From Comamonas phosphati (lineage in GTDB: Bacteria; Pseudomonadota; Gammaproteobacteria; Burkholderiales; Burkholderiaceae_C): DNA of 64,000 nucleotides. The translations under genes were made by a program, and so were the position numbers. Under the pieces are notes generated by a model. The model saw only the letters and a list, made by a program, of their open reading frames with translations. It had not been told where the DNA came from and ran no database searches. The DNA lies in contig NZ_BMEU01000018.1 in assembly GCF_014637085.1 (NCBI RefSeq), forward strand, positions 1 to 64,000. Reading direction: 5' to 3'. Within the stretch, counting starts at the first letter, position 1; each line of letters starts with the position of its first letter. Positions 52,895 to 60,233 of this stretch are shown here, piece by piece.

Positions 52895-53272
52895 GGAATC
52901 TGTCTCAAAACAGGCTCACGCATGCCAGGATCATCCCGTGGCGCCCTTGCGGACTGCGCTGCGCGAACCGAAAAAAAAGGCCGGGCCCGGCAACGTCGGC
53001 ACCGTCCTGGCGGCACCAGGCAAGGCGCGTCGGAACATGTGCGCGCGGACCTGTGCAATAGGGGAAGATGTTACCCAAAAAGCGCAAACTGCCGTCCCGC
53101 TACGGCTTTGGCGCCTGCGGCACGGGACACAGGTCATGCGCTGAGCGCATGACCTTCTTCCGTTTCATCGTTATGACGGCACTGCCAATTGCCGGATAGT
53201 TGATGCCGGCACTTGACGACCAGTGGATTTCGTTGGTCGGCATCCCCCCCACTTTCCGAGGAGACTTCCCCC
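52895..53272. other. Divergent intergenic region between the Hsp70 operon and the binding-protein gene
   Basis: These 378 bases hold the promoters of the DUF2760 operon (leftward) and of the solute-binding protein (rightward). The only strong feature is a perfect 11-bp inverted repeat at 53131-53155. I saw no convincing heat-shock (sigma-32) promoter or CIRCE on the Hsp70 side. Confidence 0.5.
53131..53155. promoter_or_regulatory. Perfect 25-bp dyad (11-bp arms, 3-base centre)
   Basis: AGGTCATGCGC, TGA, GCGCATGACCT. No plus-strand gene precedes it, so it is unlikely to be a terminator for that strand. It could be an operator for either divergent operon, or an upstream transcription stop. Confidence 0.55.
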
Positions 53273-54184
53273 ATGCGCTTGATGACCGCGAACATAACGC
53301 TGGCATGTACCGCCCTTGTAGCCGCCATGGCCGCCTTCGGCGTCCAGGCTCAAACCCCACAGAGCGGCACGCTGGACAAGATCCAGAAGACCGGCAAGGT
53401 CGTCATCGGCGTACGCGAAAGCTCGGCGCCCATGGCCTACGCCATCGGCGCCAACCACCGCTTCACGGGCTACCACGTGGAACTGTGCGAGAAGGTGCTG
53501 GCACAGGTCGCGCCCAGCGCCAAGATCGAATACATGGCCATCACCGCCCAGAACACCATGCCTCTGGTGCAGAACGGCACGGTGGACCTGGGCTGCGGCC
53601 CCACCACCAACAACCTCAGCCGCCAGAAGCAGGTGTCGTTCGCCGTCACCACCTATGTCAGCCAGGTGCGCATGGCCGTGCGCGCCGATTCGCCCGTCAC
53701 TTCGTTCAAGCAGCTCGACGGCAAGACCGTGGCGGCATCGGCCGGCACCACCGCCGTGCAGCTGCTGCGCAAATACAGCCACGACAACAATGTGAAGCTG
53801 CCGACCCAGCTGGGCAAGGACCATTTCGAGAGCTTTCTGATGCTGGAGTCCGGCCGCGCGGACGCCTTTGTGCTCGACGACAACCTGCTGGCCGGCGTCA
53901 TTGCCAACTCCAAGGCCCCCCAAGGCTACAAGATCGTGGGCGAAGTGCTGGGCTCCGAGCCCATCGCTCTGCTGATGCGCAGGGACGACCCCACGTTCAA
54001 GAAGGCCGTGGACGACGCGCTGGTGGGCATGATGAAGTCCGGCGAAGTGGCCAGGATCTACGACAAGTGGTTCATCCAGCCCATTCCGCCCAAGGACATG
54101 CCGCTGAACCTGCCCATGAGCGACACGCTCAAGCAACTGCTGCAGGAACCCAACGACAAGCCGCTTGAAGCCTATAACAGCTAA
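53273..54184 (+). CDS. Amino-acid ABC transporter substrate-binding protein (family 3), orphan
   Basis: The 303-residue periplasmic protein has a signal peptide (MRLMTANITLACTALVAAMA, cleavage near VQA) and the SBP_bac_3 fold: GTLDKIQKTGKVVIGVRESS, IEYMAITAQNTMPLVQNGTV, LGCGPTTNNLSRQKQVSFA and GKTVAASAGTTAVQLLRKYS. This is the GltI/AatJ type that binds glutamate or aspartate. The permease and ATPase genes are not adjacent, so it either shares a transporter encoded elsewhere or acts in sensing. A GAGGAG site lies upstream of the ATG at 53273. It is convergent with a LysR regulator. Confidence 0.88.
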   Translation: MRLMTANITLACTALVAAMAAFGVQAQTPQSGTLDKIQKTGKVVIGVRESSAPMAYAIGANHRFTGYHVELCEKVLAQVAPSAKIEYMAITAQNTMPLVQNGTVDLGCGPTTNNLSRQKQVSFAVTTYVSQVRMAVRADSPVTSFKQLDGKTVAASAGTTAVQLLRKYSHDNNVKLPTQLGKDHFESFLMLESGRADAFVLDDNLLAGVIANSKAPQGYKIVGEVLGSEPIALLMRRDDPTFKKAVDDALVGMMKSGEVARIYDKWFIQPIPPKDMPLNLPMSDTLKQLLQEPNDKPLEAYNS

Positions 54185-54204
54185 GGCGCCAGCTTTGATT
54201 CGAT

Positions 54205-54280
54205 AGCTGGCAGCGCCCTATGCATGGGCGCTTCGGCCTCTTTTCAAATTCAAACCATTCAAGGAGCAGCGCTGGCAGCT
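54205..54280. repeat. AGCTG-type dispersed repeat, complete copy
   Basis: AGCTGGCAGCGC at 54205-54216 and GCGCTGGCAGCT at 54269-54280 are inverted ends with one mismatch in 12. The inner GCGCCC/GGGCGC forms a second hairpin. The right arm forms the terminator stem, so the element supplies termination for the genes around it. Confidence 0.7.
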
Positions 54281-54289
54281 CCTTTTTTT
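54263..54289 (+). terminator. Terminator derived from the AGCTG repeat
   Basis: GGAGC and GCTCC pair with an inner GC/GC, followed by seven T residues. It lies after the binding-protein gene and before the end of the converging LysR gene. Confidence 0.75.
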
Positions 54290-54296
54290 ATCGGCG

Positions 54297-55214
54297 TCAG
54301 GGTACCGCGGGCGGCGCGAATTCCTGAGCGGCCTGCTTGAGCCAGCGCTGAAAGGCCTGCAGCGGCGGATAGGCGGAACGGCTGCTCGGCCAGGCCAGGT
54401 AGTAGCGCTCGGCGCTTTCCACTTCGGGCAGTTGGGGCAGGGCCTGGACCAGATCGCCCGTCTGCAGCTCGCGCGCGATCAGGAACTTGGGCAGCAGCGC
54501 CACGCCCACGCCGGCAATGGCGGCCTGCGCGGCCATGGCGAACTGGTCGAACAACATGCCCTGCATGTCGCTGGCCTGGCAGCCCTGGCTGCCGAACCAG
54601 CGCCGCCAGGCATCGGGGCGCGAGGCCAGGTGCAGCAGCGGCGCACGCAGCAGGTCCTGCGGCTGGGCAAAGCAGTGCCGGGCCGCGACGTCCGGGCTGC
54701 AGGCCGGGACCACGGTCTCGCTCATCAGAAACTCCAGCTCCGCGCCCGGCCAGTTCGGCAGGCCGAAATGGATGGCCGCATCCACGGCCTCGAGCTGGAA
54801 ATCGAACTGCGACAGCCGGGTGGTCAGGTTGATGGTGATGCCCGGGTGCGCGCTGAAGAACTGCGGCAGCCGCGGTGCCAGCCAGCGCGTGCCGAAGGTC
54901 GGCAGTATGGCCAGGTTCAGGCTGCCGCCCTGCGGATTGGTGCGAAAGCCCAGCGTGGCGTTGGAGATGCGCACCAGGGCCGCGCGTATTTCCTGCGCAT
55001 AGGCCTGGCCTGCGGCGCTGAGGCGCACGGTCTGGCGCTCGCGCACGAACAGCTCGGTGCCCAGGCGCTCCTCCAGCGCGCGAATCTGGCGGCTGACGGC
55101 GCTTTGCGTGAGGTGCAGCTCGGCCGCGGCCGCGGTAAAGCTCTGGTGCCGCGCCGAAGCCTCGAAGGCGCACAGCAGGGACATGGGGGGCAGAAAGCGA
55201 CGAGGCAGTTGCAT
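54297..55214 (-). CDS. LysR-family regulator, GcvA-like
   Basis: The protein of about 305 residues has the GcvA-type N-terminus (LPPMSLLCAFEASARHQSFT, LHLTQSAVSRQIRALEERLG) and a LysR effector domain (about 90-300, with AILPTFGTRWLAPRLPQFF). GcvA-like regulators often control a divergent operon, here the hglS-type gene 167 bases away, so control of 2-oxoadipate/aminoadipate catabolism is a reasonable inference. An in-frame start at 55235 would add seven residues; neither start has a clear ribosome site. Confidence 0.85.
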   Translation of the reverse strand: MQLPRRFLPPMSLLCAFEASARHQSFTAAAAELHLTQSAVSRQIRALEERLGTELFVRERQTVRLSAAGQAYAQEIRAALVRISNATLGFRTNPQGGSLNLAILPTFGTRWLAPRLPQFFSAHPGITINLTTRLSQFDFQLEAVDAAIHFGLPNWPGAELEFLMSETVVPACSPDVAARHCFAQPQDLLRAPLLHLASRPDAWRRWFGSQGCQASDMQGMLFDQFAMAAQAAIAGVGVALLPKFLIARELQTGDLVQALPQLPEVESAERYYLAWPSSRSAYPPLQAFQRWLKQAAQEFAPPAVP

Positions 55215-55381
55215 GGGTGAACGGGTGGGGGGCATGGACGCTGGCTCATTCCATTTGGGTATGACCTGCAGGCCGGATTATCGTTTGACCGAAGTCAGGA
55301 CAGCGCAGAACATGCCGCGTATCTTTGCGGCCATAGCCTGTGGCGCGGCCGTTCCAGTCAACCCAGCCCTTCTGCCCCGTC

Positions 55382-56779
55382 ATGAGTGCCACGCATCCCA
55401 CCCACTCCCGCTTTATTTCCACCAACGACATCCGCACGCGCTTTTCGCGCGCCATGTCCGAGATGTACCGCCAGGAAGTGCCGCAGTACGGCACGCTGAT
55501 CGATCTGGTGGCCGATGTCAACGCTGTGGCGCTGCAGGCCGATCCGGAGCTACGCCAGCGCATGGCCAGGAGCGGCGAGCTGGAACGCCTGGATGTGGAA
55601 CGCCACGGTGCCATCCGCGTGGGCACGGCCGAGGAGCTGGCCACGCTGCGCCGCCTGTTTGCAGTGATGGGCATGGAGCCCGTGGGCTATTACGACCTGT
55701 CGGTGGCCGGCGTGCCCGTGCACTCCACGGCCTTCCGCCCCGTGCATGACGACGCCCTGCTGGCCAACCCGTTTCGCGTCTTCACCTCGCTGCTGCGCCT
55801 GGAACTGATCGCCGATGCGGCGCTGCGTGAACAGGCCACCGAGATCCTCAGGCGCCGCCGGATCTTCACGCCGCGCGCGCTGGAACTCATAGACCAGGCC
55901 GAGCGCGACGGCGGGCTGGACAGCCAGGATGCCGACACCTTTGTTCAGCAGGCGCTGGGAACCTTCCGCTGGCATGGCGATGCCACCGTGGACGCGATCA
56001 CCTACGACGCCCTGCAGAAGGCGCACCGCCTGGTGGCCGACGTGGTGTGCTTCAAGGGCCCGCATATCAACCACCTGACGCCGCGCACGCTGGACATAGA
56101 CACGGCCCAGGACGGCATGCCGGCGCGCGGCATGGATGCCAAGGACGTGGTCGAGGGCCCTCCCCGGCGCGCCTGCCCCATTCTGCTGCGCCAGACCAGC
56201 TTCAAGGCTCTCAAGGAAGACGTACGCTTTACCGATGCGGACAGCGCTGGTGCCCATACCGCACGCTTTGGCGAGATCGAGCAGCGCGGCGTGGCGCTGA
56301 CGCGCAAGGGCCGCGCCCTGTACGACGAACTGCTGGCCCAGGTGCGCAGCATGGATAACGCCGGCAGCGCCGCACCCGACTATGCGCAGCGCCTGCAGCA
56401 GGTCTTCACGCAATTTCCCGACACCCACGAGGCCCTGCGCCAGCAAGGCCTGGCCTTCTACCGCTACCGCCTCACGCAGCAGGGCCTGGCCGGCGCTGCC
56501 CGGACCGCGGGCCATGAAGACATGGAAGCGCTGATCGCCCAGGGCCTGGTACAGGCCGAACCCATTACCTACGAAGACTTCCTGCCCGTGAGCGCGGCCG
56601 GCATCTTCCAGTCCAACCTGGGTGGTGACGAGCAGAAGCAATACCAGGCCCATGCCGCACAGCAGGTCTTCGAGGGCGCATTGGGCGCGCGCGTGCACGA
56701 CGAGATCGCCTTGTACGAGAGTACCCAGCAGCAGACCCAGGCCCGGGTGCGCGAAGCGCTGGCCGGAGCCCCGGCATGA
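55382..56779 (+). CDS. hglS: 2-oxoadipate dioxygenase/decarboxylase (HglS/YdcJ, DUF1338)
   Basis: The 465-residue protein is a DUF1338/VOC-type Fe(II) enzyme. HglS converts 2-oxoadipate to 2-hydroxyglutarate with loss of CO2 in the D-lysine degradation pathway. Candidate metal ligands are His114 in GVPVHSTAFRPV, a His of GPHINHLTPRTLDID (228 or 231) and a Glu of FGEIEQRG (298 or 300). The C-terminal EDFLPVSAAGIFQSNLGG is conserved in the family. The gene overlaps the following aminotransferase by ATGA, which supplies a likely source of 2-oxoadipate. The start at 55382 gives the usual family N-terminus. Confidence 0.9.
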   Translation: MSATHPTHSRFISTNDIRTRFSRAMSEMYRQEVPQYGTLIDLVADVNAVALQADPELRQRMARSGELERLDVERHGAIRVGTAEELATLRRLFAVMGMEPVGYYDLSVAGVPVHSTAFRPVHDDALLANPFRVFTSLLRLELIADAALREQATEILRRRRIFTPRALELIDQAERDGGLDSQDADTFVQQALGTFRWHGDATVDAITYDALQKAHRLVADVVCFKGPHINHLTPRTLDIDTAQDGMPARGMDAKDVVEGPPRRACPILLRQTSFKALKEDVRFTDADSAGAHTARFGEIEQRGVALTRKGRALYDELLAQVRSMDNAGSAAPDYAQRLQQVFTQFPDTHEALRQQGLAFYRYRLTQQGLAGAARTAGHEDMEALIAQGLVQAEPITYEDFLPVSAAGIFQSNLGGDEQKQYQAHAAQQVFEGALGARVHDEIALYESTQQQTQARVREALAGAPA

Positions 56780-58017
56780 ACCAGGCCGCATCGCTGGCAC
56801 CCTTCGCCGCGCCGTTTGCCGAACCCGCAGGCTCGCCCATACGCGAGCTGTTTCCCTACCTGTCGCGCCCCGGCATGATATCGCTGGCCGGCGGCTATCC
56901 CTCGCCCAGCCTGTTCGATGGCGAAGGCCTGGCCCAGGCCGCCCAGCAGGCCCTGGCCCAGGGTGCCAGTGCGCTGCAGTACGGCGCCACCGAAGGCCTG
57001 GCCGAGCTGCGCGAAGCCCTGGCACAGCAAGCGCGCGAGCGCGGCATGCAGGCCGCTTCTGGCGACATCCTCGTGACCACGGGTTCGCAGCAGGCCTTCG
57101 ATCTGCTGGTGCGCGTGCTCGTCGAGCCCGGCGACACGGTGCTGGTGGAGGTGCCCGCCTACCCGGCCACGCTGCAGGCCCTGCGCCTGGCACAGGCGCA
57201 TATCGTGCCCGTGCCCATGGACGAGCACGGCCTGCAGACCGGGGCGCTGGCCGATTTGCTGGCCGAACTGCCCGCGGACCAGCGCCCCAAGCTGCTGTAC
57301 ACCGTGCCCAATTTCTCCAACCCGCGCGGCACGCTGCTGGCGGCCGAGCGGCGCCAGGCCCTGGTGCGCCTGGCCCTGCAGTACGGCTTTCGCGTGGTGG
57401 AGGACGATCCCTATGGCGAGCTGCGCTTTGACGACGCCTCGGGTGTCCCCCAGGCCATGCCGCCCACCGTGCGCGCCGTGGGCGAGCAGCTGGCCCCGGC
57501 GGGCAGCAATCCTGTCGTCTATCTCTCCAGCCTGTCCAAGACAGTGGCGCCCGCGCTGCGCGTGGGCTGGATGCTGGCCGACGCCGCCCTGCTGCGCCGC
57601 TGCACCGTGGCCAAGCAGACGGCCGACCTATGCACCTCGCCGCTGACACAAATGGTGGCAGCCTGCTACCTGAACAGCGGTCGCTACCCCGCCACCGTGC
57701 AGCGCGCACGCCAGGAATACCAGCGCCGCATGCTGGCCCTGGTGCAGGGCCTGAGCACGGGAGCCGACAGCGGCATACGCTGCGCGCGCCCAGCGGGCGG
57801 CATGTTCGTCTGGGCCGAGCTGGACCGGCGCATAGACCCGCAAAAGCTGTTCGATGCCGCCGTGGTGCAAGGCGTGATCTATGTGCCCGGCAAGGCCTTC
57901 TACCCGGCCGACCCCGACCTGCACACGCTGCGCATGTCGTTCGCCGCGCCCGAGGTGCCGCAGATCGAGCAGGCCGTGCAGCGCCTGCGCACGGCCGCGC
58001 AGCAAGCCGCAGGCTAG
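56776..58017 (+). CDS. PLP-dependent aminotransferase, 2-aminoadipate type
   Basis: The 413-residue class I/II fold-type I aminotransferase has the PLP lysine Lys255 in SSLSKTVAPALRVGW, the phosphate-binding VTTGSQQAFDLL, PNFSNPRG with the pyridine-contacting Asn/Tyr set, and VEDDPYGELRF. This branch (LysN, MocR-like without HTH) includes 2-aminoadipate transaminases. Overlap with hglS makes 2-aminoadipate to 2-oxoadipate the most sensible reaction. Other aromatic or branched substrates are possible. Two perfect hairpins follow the stop. Confidence 0.87.
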   Translation: MNQAASLAPFAAPFAEPAGSPIRELFPYLSRPGMISLAGGYPSPSLFDGEGLAQAAQQALAQGASALQYGATEGLAELREALAQQARERGMQAASGDILVTTGSQQAFDLLVRVLVEPGDTVLVEVPAYPATLQALRLAQAHIVPVPMDEHGLQTGALADLLAELPADQRPKLLYTVPNFSNPRGTLLAAERRQALVRLALQYGFRVVEDDPYGELRFDDASGVPQAMPPTVRAVGEQLAPAGSNPVVYLSSLSKTVAPALRVGWMLADAALLRRCTVAKQTADLCTSPLTQMVAACYLNSGRYPATVQRARQEYQRRMLALVQGLSTGADSGIRCARPAGGMFVWAELDRRIDPQKLFDAAVVQGVIYVPGKAFYPADPDLHTLRMSFAAPEVPQIEQAVQRLRTAAQQAAG

Positions 58018-58417
58018 GCTTGCCGATCCGGGGCATCGGCAATGGCGGCAGGGGCTCTGCCGCCGCCTGTGGCACCGGCAGGTACCGCGCGGCATAATCC
58101 GGGCCTTGCTATCGTCTGCATCATGGCCTGCACGCACCTGTCCACCGCCGCCCACCTGCGCCGCCTTGCACTGGCTGCGCAGCCGTGCGCGCGTGCCTGC
58201 GTGCTGCGTGCGCTGCACACCCGCCGCCATGGCATTCCCACCGCATTCGTGAGCCTCAGCGGTGTCACGGCCATGCTTTCCGCCGCCGTGCGGACGGCAT
58301 AAGGCACAGCCCTCACCATCCGTACGGCCCCAAGCACTGCTCACCACAGGCGCATGGGATAGGCCCGCAGCCCTTGCCACGCGCCCGATTTCCTCAACGG
58401 ATTCCGGAGGCTTGGCC
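58018..58417. other. 400-base gap with two hairpins and an unconvincing small ORF
   Basis: Immediately after the aminotransferase stop lie two perfect 8-bp hairpins without T runs: TTGCCGAT/ATCGGCAA at 58020-58042 and GGCGGCAG/CTGCCGCC at 58044-58064. They may terminate or stabilise the mRNA. An ATG at 58123 opens a 59-codon frame rich in Ala, Arg and Cys (MACTHLSTAAHLRRLALAAQ) with no ribosome site; I do not accept it as a gene. The rest is unassigned and GC-rich. Confidence 0.5.
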
Positions 58418-59293
58418 ATGGACATGGAACTCACCCAGAATTTTTTGCGCGGCAAAAACCCTTGCGCCATGGGTTACCGCTGGTTTGTGCGCAACAACCT
58501 CGCGGGCGGCGACTACCAGGCGGCCATGGACACCCAGGTGCGCGCGGGCCGCGTGGAGGACGCGCGCTGGCTGCTGCAGAACTTCGGCGCCACCAACACG
58601 GTGCTGGAGGTCGAGCATCTGGAGGCCGACAACCTGGTGTTTGCGGGCACGCTGATCGTGCATGGCGATGTGCGCGTGCCCGGCCAGCTGCTGGTGGGCC
58701 GCAGCCTGCAAGTGGGTGCCGGCATCCGCGCGGGCAAGCTGGAGGTGGGCGAGGACATCCAGAGCGGCGGCGCCATCTTCAGCGAGGAACTACTGCAGGC
58801 CGGCGGCAGCATCAAGGCCGCCTGGAGCGTGGAGACCCAGGGCGACATACGCGCCGAGGAGCTGCGCACGGGCTGGGAGCTGCGCTGCGGCGGCCATGTG
58901 GACATCCAGGGCAACGCGCATATCGGCCAGGACGTCGATGTCCAGGGCAATATGCGCTGCGGCAAGAGCTTGCGCGCGGGCCGCAGCATCGCCGTCCAGG
59001 GGCTGCTGGACGTGGGCCACGGCATTGCCTGCAACGACCGCATAGACTGCGGCAACCATATCCAGGCGGGCTGGGGCATCAAGGCCCAGGGCGACATACG
59101 CGCGGCCTGCAGCATCCGCGCGGGTGAGACCCTGCAGGCCGACGGGGAGATTGCTGCCGGCCCCGGCTACGGCGTGTTCGCCGGCATGAATGTGCAGATG
59201 GATGCCTGGCCCGATTGCGCCTGGGTGCGCGCGCTGCGCAAACCTTCGGGCCTGGTGAGCGGCTTCTGGGAAGAGCGGCCTGCGTTCGCCTGA
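58418..59293 (+). CDS. Beta-helix-like repeat protein of unknown function
   Basis: The 291-residue protein starts with a short helical domain (1-60: NFLRGKNPCAMGYRWFVRNN, AAMDTQVRAGRVEDARWLLQ). From about residue 65 to 260 it consists of imperfect repeats of about 17-18 residues with the pattern (G/V)xGDIxAGxSIxAxx, e.g. GDIRAEELRTGWELRCGGHV and GNMRCGKSLRAGRSIAVQ. This predicts a stacked beta-helix like bactofilins. It has no signal peptide or membrane helix. Several Cys recur at equivalent repeat positions (CGGH, CGKS, CNDR, CGNH). A CCGGAGG ribosome site fixes the start. I do not recognise the family; a cytoskeletal or scaffold role is only an analogy. Confidence 0.8.
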   Translation: MDMELTQNFLRGKNPCAMGYRWFVRNNLAGGDYQAAMDTQVRAGRVEDARWLLQNFGATNTVLEVEHLEADNLVFAGTLIVHGDVRVPGQLLVGRSLQVGAGIRAGKLEVGEDIQSGGAIFSEELLQAGGSIKAAWSVETQGDIRAEELRTGWELRCGGHVDIQGNAHIGQDVDVQGNMRCGKSLRAGRSIAVQGLLDVGHGIACNDRIDCGNHIQAGWGIKAQGDIRAACSIRAGETLQADGEIAAGPGYGVFAGMNVQMDAWPDCAWVRALRKPSGLVSGFWEERPAFA

Positions 59294-59386
59294 ACGCCGG
59301 CCGGGTTACCGGGCAAGCAGGCAAAATGGCTTTTTTGAGCTGCGGCCGGTGCCTTGTGCCGGCCTGTTGAGAAGAGAGACATCCCC

Positions 59387-60094
59387 GTGTTTACCGGCAT
59401 CATTCAGGCCGTGGCAACAATTGCCGCGCTGCGCGACCAGGACGGCCTGCGCACCTTCACCATGGAGTTTCCCGAAGGCTTCTGCCAGGACCTGTCCATC
59501 GGCGCCAGCGTCTCGCACGACGGCGTCTGCCTGACGGTGACCGAAAACCTCTCGCCCACCAGCGCCAGCTTCGACGTGATGCGGCAAAGCCTGAACATCA
59601 CCACGCTGGGCAGCTACCAGGTCGGCGCCACGCTCAATGTGGAGCGCGCCGCCAGGGATGGCGCCGAGATCGGCGGCCACCCGCTGTCGGGCCATGTGGA
59701 CTTCACGGCGCCACTGCTGGAGGTGCTGCAGACCGAGACCAACCACAAGATCCGCTTCGGCATTCCCGAGGCCTTCCGCCCCTATGTGTTTGCCAAGGGC
59801 TATATCGCCGTCAACGGCGCCAGCCTGACCGTGGCCGAAGTCAACCGCAAAGAAGGCTGGTTCGAGGTCTGGCTGATTCCCGAGACCCTGCGCATGACGG
59901 TGTTCGGCCACAAGAAGGCCGGCGATCTGGTCAACATCGAGATCGAACGCAGCACCCAGGTGGTGGTCGACACCGTGCGCGAAACCGTGGAGGCTAGCCT
60001 GGGCCGGCTCAAGCCCGTGCTGGAGGCGTTGTTGCAGGAAAAGGGGCTGAGCCTGGACGACTTTGTCGACGTGCCCCGGCTGGACAAGCAGTAG
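59387..60094 (+). CDS. ribE: Riboflavin synthase, alpha subunit
   Basis: The 235-residue enzyme makes riboflavin by dismutation of two lumazine molecules. It has two tandem lumazine-binding domains: the first starts VFTGIIQAVATI with ASVSHDGVCLTVTE, and the second has VFAKGYIAVNGASLTVAEV with IPETLRMTVFGHKKAGDLVN. The start is the GTG at 59387: the family begins MFTGI, and an AGAGAG stretch precedes it. It is about 20 residues longer at the C-terminus than the E. coli enzyme. It stands apart from other rib genes, and no FMN riboswitch was recognised upstream. Confidence 0.93.
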   Translation: MFTGIIQAVATIAALRDQDGLRTFTMEFPEGFCQDLSIGASVSHDGVCLTVTENLSPTSASFDVMRQSLNITTLGSYQVGATLNVERAARDGAEIGGHPLSGHVDFTAPLLEVLQTETNHKIRFGIPEAFRPYVFAKGYIAVNGASLTVAEVNRKEGWFEVWLIPETLRMTVFGHKKAGDLVNIEIERSTQVVVDTVRETVEASLGRLKPVLEALLQEKGLSLDDFVDVPRLDKQ

Positions 60095-60117
60095 GCCCCG
60101 GCGATCCGCTCACTATA

Positions 60118-60201
60118 CAAGAGCTGCCAGCGCACGAATCTTATGGATTTCAGATGGAAACCCCTCTGAAACTCATGCAGATCCTGCACAGGCAGCTCTT
60201 G
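60118..60201. repeat. AGCTG-type dispersed repeat with perfect 11-bp ends
   Basis: CAAGAGCTGCC at 60118-60128 and GGCAGCTCTTG at 60191-60201 are perfect inverted repeats, with an inner TTTCAG/CTGAAA pair. The 84-bp element lies between the converging ribE and copper ATPase genes and can form a long hairpin for both transcripts. The right arm is followed by TTTTATTTG. Confidence 0.8.
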
Positions 60202-60233
60202 TTTTATTTGCCACGGCATTCGCAGGCCGGTGC

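Noticed and set aside
58123-58302. 59-codon ORF before the beta-helix protein gene
   Set aside because: No ribosome binding site, an Ala/Arg/Cys-biased composition, and no recognisable similarity.
59294-59386. Possible FMN riboswitch before riboflavin synthase
   Set aside because: The gap is under 100 bases and lacks the conserved RFN-element motifs.
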